NCBI GenBank assembly: GCA_947472795.1
Contig: CANJBL010000005.1
Location: 1-64,000, forward strand
Origin: Fidelibacterota bacterium
Lineage (GTDB): Bacteria; Pseudomonadota; Alphaproteobacteria; Rhodospirillales; Rhodospirillaceae
Length of the DNA stretch: 64,000 nucleotides
Reading direction: 5' to 3'
The translations under genes and the position numbers were made by a program. The notes beneath the pieces are model-generated. The model had not been told where the DNA came from. It ran no database searches and saw only the letters and a program-made list of their open reading frames with translations. Shown here one piece after another: positions 7,023 to 13,772 of this stretch; positions within the stretch are counted from its first letter, which is position 1; each line of letters starts with the position of its first letter.

Positions 7023-7099
7023 AAACGCCTTCTAAATGAAAACCAGTGGTTTGATCCGCCACCGGCTGCATTTCTCGCCTAATGTCAGAATATCGCCTG

Positions 7100-7142
7100 A
7101 CATATTATTAAGTTGCCTATTGATATGTAAATATATTATAAT
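7100..7142 (+). promoter_or_regulatory. Promoter and possible operator of the XRE-SulP pair
   Basis: TTGCCT (7113-7118) and TATAAT (7137-7142) are 18 bases apart, 29 bases before the XRE start codon. ACATAT (7100-7105) and ATATGT (7123-7128) are inverted and overlap the -35 element. This would suit self-repression by the XRE protein, which is inference. The region is far more AT-rich than its surroundings. Confidence 0.5.
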
Positions 7143-7170
7143 GATATATTAAACATCAACGAGAGGCGTT

Positions 7171-7488
7171 ATGATTACTTCCGGCCAGATGAAAGCGGCA
7201 AGGGCCTTGCTGGGTATTGATCAACGTCAGCTCGGCGAACTGTGCGCGGTCTCGTTGCCGACTATCCAGCGCATGGAGGCATCGGGCGGCACTGTGCGCG
7301 GAATGATCGATACCTTGGTCAAGGTGGTCGAAGCGCTTGATCGCGCAGGTATCGAGTTGATCGGCGATTTCACGCCGTCTACGGGCACGGGCCGCGGAGT
7401 GCGACTTAAGGAGGTCGTCACAAACGTACGCGCCAAACAGTTCAAATCTCCAGACCGGCACGTCGACGAATCAATCAATGTTGCCTAG
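7171..7488 (+). CDS. XRE-family helix-turn-helix regulator
   Basis: The 105-residue protein has a helix-turn-helix of the Cro/C1 type. MKAARALLGIDQRQLGEL and VSLPTIQRMEASGG (about residues 7-40) give the two key helices. LVKVVEALDRAGIELIGD completes the DNA-binding domain, and the C-terminal 30 residues are a basic tail. GAGAGG lies just upstream of the ATG at 7171. Its end overlaps the start of the SulP gene by 11 bases, so the two are translationally coupled. The likely role is control of the transporter gene in response to its substrate or to stress; the signal is not evident from sequence. Confidence 0.85.
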   Translation: MITSGQMKAARALLGIDQRQLGELCAVSLPTIQRMEASGGTVRGMIDTLVKVVEALDRAGIELIGDFTPSTGTGRGVRLKEVVTNVRAKQFKSPDRHVDESINVA

Positions 7489-9193
7489 GGCCAACCTAGG
7501 TTTCACGCCCAAAATACTTTCCACCCTCCGCGCAGGTTATGGGATCGCGCCATTACGCGCGGACGTCATCGCGGGACTTACAGTTGCTGTTGTAGCGCTC
7601 CCATTAGCGATGGCTTTTGGCATCGCAAGTGGCGCCTCTCCCGATAAGGGGCTGATCACGGCAGTAATCGCCGGGTTTTTGATTTCGCTTCTCGGCGGCT
7701 CTCGCGTCCAAGTCGGTGGGCCTACTGGTGCGTTTGTTGTTATCGTATTCAACGTCATTGCCCTGCACGGATACGATGGCCTCCTGATCGCGACGTTCCT
7801 CGCAGGGATAATCCTGATTGTCGCGGGCTACTCAAAGCTAGGGCAGATCATAAAATTCATTCCCCATCCGGTCGTGACAGGGTTCACCGCCGGCATCGCC
7901 CTCATCATCGCATCGAGCCAGGTCAGCGACTTCCTGGGTATGAAGATCTCAAAGATTCCCGCCGACTTCATCCCAAAGTGGAGCGCATACATTGGTGCCG
8001 TTAATACGATTGATATGCCTACTGTTATTGTAGGAGTGGCTTCGCTCACGGTGATTGTCCTCCTGCGCAAATTTGCGCCAAAACTTCCGGCCTACCTCAT
8101 CGCAATCGTTATCGCCGTTGCAGCTGCGCGGTTCTTAGGTTTGTCTATTGATACCATCGGGACACGCTTTCCGAATATGCCGACGGGTATCCCAGTTCCG
8201 TCGATCCCCGTGTTCTCTTTCGACAAAATCCGCGAAGTCCTACCGTCGGCTTTTACGATCGCGTTTCTCGCTGGCATAGAAGCGTTGCTCTCCGCCGTCG
8301 TCGCGGACGGGATGACGGGCTATCGCCACCGCTCAAACCAGGAACTTGTGGGTCAAGGGATGGCAAACATCGCTTCGGCATGTTTCGGCGGACTGCCGGC
8401 AACTGGAGCGATCGCGCGAACCGCGACAAATATCAGGGCGGGCGCCCGTACTCCGGTTGCGGGAATGATGCACGCCGCGTTCCTTCTCGCCTTTATTCTC
8501 TTCGGCGGCGACTTGATGAAGTTGGTGCCCATGGCAGCACTGGCCGCGATCCTGTTTATGGTCGCGTGGGGCATGAGTGAATACGGAAGCTTCATACACC
8601 TTCTTAAAATGCCGTCCGACGATCGCGCCGTTTTGTTGCTAACGTTTGGTTTGACGGTGATGTTGGACCTCACCGTCGCCATCGGTGTGGGCGTTGTTCT
8701 TGCGTCACTCATGTTCATGAGCCGCATGGCGAAGGCTGTGCAGATCGGCTCGCGTGAGAATGGAGACGAGGGCCAGGAAGACGACAATCAGCGGGCCTCA
8801 TTGCCGAGCGGCGTTGAAGTGTTTCGGATTACTGGCCCATTCTTCTTTGGCGTTGCGAGCGAACTCTTAGACACCCTCCACCGCATAGGTGAACGCCCCA
8901 CGGTTTTTATTTTGAGACTACGATTGATGCCATTCCTCGATACGACCGGCGCAAATGCCCTGCAAGCATTCATTGAAGAGTGCACAGGCAACGCAATCCA
9001 AGTCATTTTTGCTGGAATCCAACCTCAACCCTTACGACTTCTAAGTGCAATGGGGCTTGGCGCCGCCAGCCCACGTGTGAGGCATGTGCCGAGTTACGAT
9101 GATGCCATCATGTTGGCACTGGAATTGCGCGGACAAAAACCGGCGGATGCAAACGTCCTAGAACTAGAGCGCTCCATCGGCTTGCCCCGTTAA
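7478..9193 (+). CDS. SulP-family anion transporter with STAS domain
   Basis: The 571-residue product is a SulP/SLC26 permease. About residues 25-420 hold the transmembrane domain. It opens LRADVIAGLTVAVVALPLAM, the family's first signature, and continues with GGSRVQVGGPTGAFVVIV and GGLPATGAIARTATNIRAG. A cytoplasmic linker rich in Glu, Asp and Gln (around 425-445) follows, then a STAS domain (about 450-550, with FLDTTGANALQAFI). SulP proteins carry sulfate, bicarbonate or carboxylates; the substrate cannot be read here. No carbonic anhydrase or sulfate-assimilation gene is adjacent. The start at 7478 lies inside the XRE gene, and homologous proteins begin near there. Confidence 0.9.
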   Translation: MLPRANLGFTPKILSTLRAGYGIAPLRADVIAGLTVAVVALPLAMAFGIASGASPDKGLITAVIAGFLISLLGGSRVQVGGPTGAFVVIVFNVIALHGYDGLLIATFLAGIILIVAGYSKLGQIIKFIPHPVVTGFTAGIALIIASSQVSDFLGMKISKIPADFIPKWSAYIGAVNTIDMPTVIVGVASLTVIVLLRKFAPKLPAYLIAIVIAVAAARFLGLSIDTIGTRFPNMPTGIPVPSIPVFSFDKIREVLPSAFTIAFLAGIEALLSAVVADGMTGYRHRSNQELVGQGMANIASACFGGLPATGAIARTATNIRAGARTPVAGMMHAAFLLAFILFGGDLMKLVPMAALAAILFMVAWGMSEYGSFIHLLKMPSDDRAVLLLTFGLTVMLDLTVAIGVGVVLASLMFMSRMAKAVQIGSRENGDEGQEDDNQRASLPSGVEVFRITGPFFFGVASELLDTLHRIGERPTVFILRLRLMPFLDTTGANALQAFIEECTGNAIQVIFAGIQPQPLRLLSAMGLGAASPRVRHVPSYDDAIMLALELRGQKPADANVLELERSIGLPR

Positions 9194-9237
9194 GGGTACT
9201 TCCGCCGATGAAACAATATTCACTGACAGGAACTGCC

Positions 9238-9609
9238 ATGCCGTCGCGATATGACTCTACGTTTTGGCTCCAGCGCGCTCAGGAGACGCAGGTTCTGTCT
9301 GACCAAATGAAGGGTCAGGGAGCCAAAGCAAGTATGGGTAGGCTTGCACGAAAGTATGAGCGGATCGCACTCCAGAGCGCGTACGACGAAGCGCGCATTG
9401 CATTCGACAGCGCACGCGAAGCGTTGAGGGTCAGCCAGGGCGCCGCATCACGAGAGCAGATTGCGTCGATTACGGAAACGATCGATGTCGCATGGAGCGA
9501 AATGCAGAAGACAAAAGGTAAATTAGACATATTCCGCCACACCCATCTTTTGATCATTGATGGCGTGGAAGTGCTCGATGGCGAAGATTTAGCGGCATCG
9601 GCGCGTTAA
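9238..9609 (+). CDS. Hypothetical protein, 123 aa
   Basis: The ATG at 9238 follows AGGA at a good distance and gives MPSRYDSTFWLQRAQETQVL. A possible earlier start (9208) has a weaker ribosome site. The N-terminal part resembles small alphaproteobacterial proteins of the type DSTxWxxRAEExR with a following YERIA helix. The rest is helical, and the last quarter ends in a short beta-like stretch (LLIIDGVEVLDGEDL). No membrane segment or signal peptide is present. It follows the SulP gene by about 45 bases and may be in the same transcript. It is the last gene before repeat D. The function is unknown. Confidence 0.6.
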   Translation: MPSRYDSTFWLQRAQETQVLSDQMKGQGAKASMGRLARKYERIALQSAYDEARIAFDSAREALRVSQGAASREQIASITETIDVAWSEMQKTKGKLDIFRHTHLLIIDGVEVLDGEDLAASAR

Positions 9610-9749
9610 ATGGCAAAGAGCTTGCATGACCCAGGAAGTCCGTTGTGACCAATCTTCCGGCTCAGGGGCCGTCGCTTCTGAAATCGGCCTTGCGGGGGCG
9701 TGTACCGACTGCGGCCAAGGCCCGCTCTTCGTTGGCATCTCAGTATGGA

Positions 9750-9897
9750 GCCGGTATTGAAGATCAATGACCTGAGAGGAAATGGTGCCCGGGGCCGGCG
9801 TGCCGCAATTTAGTTATATCAACTACTTAGCAGGCCGTGGGTCATCCGACCTTCGCATAACTTTCCATGTTTTTATTTGGCCGATTGACTCACTTTT
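9750..9897. repeat. Attachment-site-like copy D with right arm
   Basis: GCCGGTATTGAAGATCAATG and CTGAGAGGAAATGG lead into the core TGGTGCCCGGGG (9783-9794), followed by CCGGCG. The right arm contains CAATTTAGTTATATCAAC, then TTTTATTTGGCCGATTGACT (about 9870-9890), clearly the same sequence as in B and C with a few changes. The interval 9610-10050 contains only this repeat; I see no gene in the remaining bases. Confidence 0.75.
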
Positions 9898-10050
9898 TCG
9901 GCACGGTGCGCTGCTTTCTCTGCTGACAGGTTTGTCGGAGCTTTAAGGCGTAGCCGCCGCCTGCCAGGAGCAAGATGTGAGCCGTTCAAATTGACTTCTT
10001 ATTTTGCTACAGGCGCTAAGAGGCCGACGCCATCCGGTGAGCGCCGCTGC

Positions 10051-10209
10051 CTAGAACTTCCACGCGGCCATATTTAAGATGAAGGGCACATCTTTTTTGT
10101 CCGGTGGCGCAACGGACTGTTTTGCGTTCGCCTTGGCATCAGTGGACGCGGCATGAATTGGCAACGCCGTAAACAACGCTAGGAAGAGGAGTGCAATTCT
10201 TGTCATCAT
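10051..10209 (-). CDS. Small secreted protein, 52 aa
   Basis: A 52-residue frame starts with a double ATG (10209 and 10206) preceded by AGG at a fitting distance. The first 20 residues are a clear signal peptide (MTRIALLFLALFTALPIHAA after the first Met) with a predicted cut after Ala. The mature part is about 31 residues, with Lys-, Pro- and Asp-rich sequence (SVAPPDKKDVPF) and an aromatic end (NMAAWKF). I do not recognise a family. It lies divergent to the GT25 gene, with 66 bases between. A secreted or periplasmic peptide is the likely product; its role is unknown. Confidence 0.6.
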   Translation of the reverse strand: MMTRIALLFLALFTALPIHAASTDAKANAKQSVAPPDKKDVPFILNMAAWKF

Positions 10210-10275
10210 GCATGAACCTGAAACAAACTTTCTTCGTGAGATTACCAGGCTCTATTGTTTGTCGGAGTGCAGAGA

Positions 10276-11010
10276 ATGCCAAGCCAATCCACCCAATATG
10301 TCGTCATAAGTTTGAATGGTCGCCTGTTCACGGCGTTCGCCAATCGTAACAGCACGGCTGGCATTTCCTTTCGTCATTTCGTCGGGGTGGACGGCGCGAC
10401 GATAACCAAGAGGTCACAGACTCACGGCATCTTGGCTGAAAGTGCAAGAGGCTATTCCCACGGCGCCGTCGGCTGCGCCATGTCGCACGCCGCACTTTGG
10501 AAAGAGTGCGCCTCTTCAACCGATAATTTCGTCGTCTTCGAGGACGATGCCCTTCTTCGCGACGATTTCGTGCATCAGTACGGAGCTTTGCTCGCCGCGC
10601 ACGGATCCTGGGACATCATTTTCTTCGGCTGTAATACCGACACGATCGTGAGCATCCCTTACGCCGGCGGCATTGATTTTACGGGACAGTTTTCGACGCT
10701 CTATCCCAACTCTGGTCAGCTTGCGGCATTTGCGAAGCTCATCGACAACGTCAATCTGCTACGCCTGAAATTCTCCTTCGGGCTTTGCGGCTATGCGGTA
10801 TCCCCGGAAGGAGCGCGAAAACTGCTCGAAAAGTGACTGCCGATGGACAATCGACCGGTCTATATCGAGCCGGAAAACCGTTCGTTTCCTGCGTACTCCA
10901 TCGACTGCATGATGATCACCGCATATCCTCAGATGGACGCGTTCATTTGCTTTCCGCCGCTCGTCATGACGCCTAACGACCAAGCCACGTCGCAGACCGT
11001 AAATACGTGA
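10276..11010 (+). pseudogene. GT25-family glycosyltransferase with in-frame TGA
   Basis: Residues from ATG 10276 match glycosyltransferase family 25, which adds sugars to surface polysaccharide. The words VVISLNGR, GAVGCAMSHAALWKECA, NFVVFEDDALLRDDF (the acidic metal-binding motif) and GYAVSPEGARKLLEK appear in order. At 10834-10836 a TGA interrupts the frame, and the same frame then continues LPMDNRPVYIEPENR, SFPAYSIDCMM and FICFPPLVMTPNDQATSQT to a TGA at 11008-11010. That tail is the normal C-terminus of such proteins, so the complete gene would give about 244 residues. The broken position most likely held Cys (TGC to TGA by one change). This is either a recent nonsense mutation, a sequencing error or, much less likely, recoding. 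GGAG lies eight bases before the chosen ATG. Confidence 0.75.
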
Positions 11011-11230
11011 TCGCGCTTTTCCGCCACACCCTTTCACGACGGCTGGAGAGTTCGAAATGCATTTGAGTTTCGCAAGCATGGCGGTAGTCATCGGACGGTT
11101 AAGGCGCCTGTATCTTCGCCGCCGGTTTCTGCACTCGTGCCGCCGTTCACAGACTGTAAACACTCGACGCTGCCGGTGTAATTCCTGCCCGGGGCACCAC
11201 TCGCCTTGAAAACACACAGCTTCCCCCGCA

Positions 11231-11254
11231 GTGAGACAATTCGTTTTGTCTCAC
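11231..11254. repeat. Inverted repeat GTGAGACAA beside the tRNA flank
   Basis: GTGAGACAA (11231-11239) and TTGTCTCAC (11246-11254) form a perfect 9-base hairpin with a 6-base loop. It runs directly into CCGGAGTTCAACTTTTT, just as the GTGCGAC pair runs into copy B at 3974. The interval 11011-11230 holds no convincing gene, although one minus-strand frame there has coding-like codon use. Confidence 0.5.
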
Positions 11255-11310
11255 CGGAGTTCAACTTTTTGAAGAAAATCAAACGCTTCGAGGAAGATGG
11301 TGCCCGGGGC
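11254..11310. repeat. Intact attachment-type sequence at the tRNA-Phe 3' end
   Basis: This is the presumed functional site. It consists of the left flank CCGGAGTTCAACTTTTTGAA, then AATCAAACGCTTCGAGGAAG, and the core TGGTGCCCGGGG, which forms the last bases of the tRNA (CCA end plus acceptor strand). Copies A to D repeat the core and parts of the flank in the same orientation to the left. Confidence 0.65.
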
Positions 11311-11373
11311 CGGAATTGAACCAGCGACACACGGATTTTCAATCCGTTGCTCTACCAACTGAGCTACCCGGGC
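11298..11373 (-). tRNA. tRNA-Phe (GAA)
   Basis: The 76-base minus-strand gene folds as a full cloverleaf. The acceptor stem is GCCCGGG/CCCGGGC with discriminator A and an encoded CCA. The anticodon loop TTGAAAA gives anticodon GAA. The T-arm is GCTGG TTCAATT CCGGC. It is read toward the accessory region, and its 3' end is the sequence repeated at the segment borders. The gene stays complete, as expected when integration rebuilds the tRNA 3' end. Confidence 0.97.
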
Positions 11374-11506
11374 ATTAAGGGCGAAGCCTTGGGAAGGGGC
11401 GCTTTATAGAAGAGATCGCTCGGCCTGTCCAGCCACCCCAGCCTTCACCCAACCGATTGAGCTCTCTGGGGAATTTGAGGTTTTTGACACCTTGAACCAG
11501 GACTTT

Positions 11507-11746
11507 TCAGGGCTTTTCCGGTTCAGTGCCACCTTCGGGGCCATCTTGGTTTTCGGGCCCCTCATCGGTGGCGACCCGGTAGCGGCCCGTGAACCAGGAG
11601 CCGAGGTCGATATCGGCACAACGCCGAGAGCAGAAGGGACGATAGCGCGCCTGCACGGGCTCACCGCAACGAACACACTTCGCGGCTGTTGCGCGCACGC
11701 CGGGCAAATTGTCGCCGGAAGTAGGTTCTGTGGGATCGTCGGTCAT
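11507..11746 (-). CDS. yacG: DNA gyrase inhibitor YacG
   Basis: The 79-residue product is a YacG zinc protein. The four zinc ligands are Cys24, Cys27, Cys39 and Cys43 (CVRCGEP and PFCSRRCADIDLG). The typical ending DIDLGSWFTGRYRV follows, then an acidic tail. YacG proteins bind GyrB and inhibit gyrase in E. coli. I chose the ATG at 11746, which avoids overlap with the RNase G-like gene; a frame open to 11821 adds unlikely sequence. It follows the RNase G-like gene by 31 bases on the same strand and precedes tRNA-Phe, an arrangement common in alphaproteobacteria. Confidence 0.9.
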   Translation of the reverse strand: MTDDPTEPTSGDNLPGVRATAAKCVRCGEPVQARYRPFCSRRCADIDLGSWFTGRYRVATDEGPENQDGPEGGTEPEKP

Positions 11747-11777
11747 GGCTTCATCATTAGTCGCACTTCGCCCAGCG

Positions 11778-12887
11778 TCAAGCAGCGGAGAATTCAAATC
11801 GTGCGCGCGGGAATTGGGCATTGGGCTTGAGCATCAGGGCGGCTTTCAGCATGTCCTCCGCCTCGGCCAGCGCGGCGTGCAAGGGTCCTTGCAGAACCGC
11901 GAGCACATCGGGCGCCGCCGCAACCGCGACACGGCCCACACGCTCCGCCATGCCATAGCGCACGGCATCACGGAGCAGCTTCAGCGCGACGCTGGAAACA
12001 CTGAGTGCGCCGCTCGCATCGCACAACGTTTCCGCCAGCGACAACCCCTCGCGCTTGCGGGTGAGCTCGAGCATGCCCAGCGGCGTGAGACCTGTGACGT
12101 GCGTCGCGATGGGATCGGTGCCGACGGCATCCGTCAGGCTCTGGCGCAAAGTACCGCGCGCACCTCGTCCCTGTGCGATCAGGTCCACGACGATGTGGCC
12201 GGCGATATTGCGCCGACGCAGCTCGCGCGCCACAGCGGGCATGGCCTCGGCATTGGCGATAGCGGGCGAAGACGACCCTGAATTGATATCGATGGCCACA
12301 ACGGCCGCCGTGGGCTCGATCAGCAGACTGCCGCCGCTCGGTAAGGATACGCCTATCTGAAGAGCAGCTTCGATCGCCTCTTGCACGCCGTAAGCCGTAA
12401 AGAGATCACCGTCTTTGAAAGTTTCCACCGGGGCATCGGCACCCAAGGCAGCGCGTAGAGGCTGCGCCTGGCTAGAGGGCGCACACAAAATTCTCTCGAT
12501 GCCATCGCGGTAGCATTGCCACCATGCCAGAGCCGCCGGAGGCGCTGCTTTCAACAACACCGGCGCTTTGTCGCTCAGTGGCATATCTGCCGCTCTCAAG
12601 TCCGCGCCTTTATCGGCACGCGGCGGGACAGCGACTGCGACGGCAATGGCCGCTCCCTCGAGGGGCAAGCGGCCCTTCACCATGAGGACGCCTGGGAGTG
12701 CCGCGCCGATGTCCACAAACACGGCTTCGATTCCCGGCACTTTGGCGCGCACGCGGCCCGCATAAACCGCGCCGGGTTGAATCTCGTGGTCGCGTGCGTG
12801 ACGGATCTCCACCAGCTCGTCGCCGGCCAGCAGTGCGGTGCGCGTCTCACCGGGCCCACGGCTGACGAGAATGGTATCGGGGGACAC
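11778..12887 (-). CDS. Ribonuclease E/G family protein, short form
   Basis: The 369-residue product belongs to the RNase E/G family. The N-terminal part carries an S1-like region (GAVYAGRVRAKVPGIEAVFVDIG, about residues 38-60 in part). The catalytic domain has AVVAIDINSGS and GHIVVDLIAQG, whose Asp residues match the metal-binding pair of RNase E, and LEMTRxR appears as LELTRKREG. The CPxC zinc-link motif that normally follows is absent (only ETLCDAS), and the protein is shorter than RNase G (about 490 aa). Start: GTG at 12887 with AGGA eight bases upstream, four bases after the GT2 stop. It is probably cotranscribed with the GT2 gene and yacG. Activity is likely but altered assembly is possible. 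Confidence 0.8.
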   Translation of the reverse strand: MSPDTILVSRGPGETRTALLAGDELVEIRHARDHEIQPGAVYAGRVRAKVPGIEAVFVDIGAALPGVLMVKGRLPLEGAAIAVAVAVPPRADKGADLRAADMPLSDKAPVLLKAAPPAALAWWQCYRDGIERILCAPSSQAQPLRAALGADAPVETFKDGDLFTAYGVQEAIEAALQIGVSLPSGGSLLIEPTAAVVAIDINSGSSSPAIANAEAMPAVARELRRRNIAGHIVVDLIAQGRGARGTLRQSLTDAVGTDPIATHVTGLTPLGMLELTRKREGLSLAETLCDASGALSVSSVALKLLRDAVRYGMAERVGRVAVAAAPDVLAVLQGPLHAALAEAEDMLKAALMLKPNAQFPRARFEFSAA

Positions 12888-12890
12888 CGT

Positions 12891-13769
12891 CTATTCCTGC
12901 TCGTGGGTGAAGTAGCGGCCTTCGGCGTGATTGTAGAGGATGGTCTTCAGTGCAGGACCCATGTCCTTGTCGACCAGATGACCGAAACCAATGGCCTTCA
13001 GGTGCTTGGCGATGACGCGCTCGCCCAGGCGCTTCATGTCTTCGGGGATAATGGGCGTGGAACGCTGCAGCACTTTCACGCACTCGTCGCGGTAGGCGTC
13101 GCGGCTGACCACCGCCGCATTGGCGCCGTGGAAACGATAAATTCCAAAGGGCACGGGCACGACCCACAGGTCCGTTTTTTGAATAAAGCGCGACCACAGC
13201 TCGAAATCGCCCGCGAGCTTGAGCGACAAGTCGAAGCCCCCACCCACTTCATCCCACAGGTCGCGCCGCCAGAAGGTGCAGTCCTGCACGATCCAACCAG
13301 AGGACGGCAAACCCAGCGAGCGCACGTATTCGCCGTTGAAGAAGCCCCAGTTGTCCACGCCCGGCAGAAAATCAGCCTTGATCACCACACCGTCGGCCCT
13401 GGCCTGCATGGGATGGCGCGAGGTGATCCAACGCACCTCGGGCAGCTGATCGAAAATGTCGAGCACGGTCTGGATCGTCCAGGGCGCCAGCTGGTCGTCG
13501 GAATTGAGCCAACCCATATAGGGCGCGTCGGACTTGGCGAAGCCAGCTTGAATGGCATGGTACATGCCTGCGTCTTTTTCCGACTGCCAATGCTTCAAGC
13601 GCGGCGCATGCGTTTTGATGATGTCGACGGAGTTGTCGGTGGAGGCAGCGTCCATGACGACGTAATCCACACGCTCGGCACCTTTGCTGCCCAGGATGGA
13701 GCGCATGCAGTCATCCAGATAGGCGCCGTAGTTGCGGTTGGTGGTGACCATGCACAAGCGGTTGGCCAT
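12891..13769 (-). CDS. Family 2 glycosyltransferase
   Basis: The 292-residue protein has a GT-A fold. CMVTTNRNYGAYLDDCMRSI begins the nucleotide-binding region, VVMDAASTDNSVDII is the typical second motif, and YMGWLNSDDQLAPW holds the acidic DxD-type site (residues near 90). DAGMYHAIQAGF, between them, is common in GT2 enzymes of polysaccharide clusters. The sugar and acceptor are unknown. No membrane segment is seen. It lies between the large HAD protein (three-base gap) and the RNase G-like gene, all on the minus strand, and may act with the HAD protein on a surface glycan. Confidence 0.85.
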   Translation of the reverse strand: MANRLCMVTTNRNYGAYLDDCMRSILGSKGAERVDYVVMDAASTDNSVDIIKTHAPRLKHWQSEKDAGMYHAIQAGFAKSDAPYMGWLNSDDQLAPWTIQTVLDIFDQLPEVRWITSRHPMQARADGVVIKADFLPGVDNWGFFNGEYVRSLGLPSSGWIVQDCTFWRRDLWDEVGGGFDLSLKLAGDFELWSRFIQKTDLWVVPVPFGIYRFHGANAAVVSRDAYRDECVKVLQRSTPIIPEDMKRLGERVIAKHLKAIGFGHLVDKDMGPALKTILYNHAEGRYFTHEQE

Positions 13770-13772
13770 GGC

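Noticed and set aside
10834-10836. Selenocysteine at the GT25 TGA
   Set aside because: No convincing SECIS-type stem follows and GT25 enzymes do not use a catalytic cysteine here. A nonsense mutation or read error is simpler.
11186-11199. TGCCCGGGGCACCA, an inverted look-alike of the tRNA core
   Set aside because: The core is nearly self-complementary, so an inverted match is easy to get by chance. The orientation is opposite to copies A to D and the flanks do not match.
11088-11342. A minus-strand frame next to tRNA-Phe with coding-like codons
   Set aside because: It runs into the tRNA gene, lacks a start with a ribosome site and matches no family I know. It may be a gene fragment, but support is too weak.
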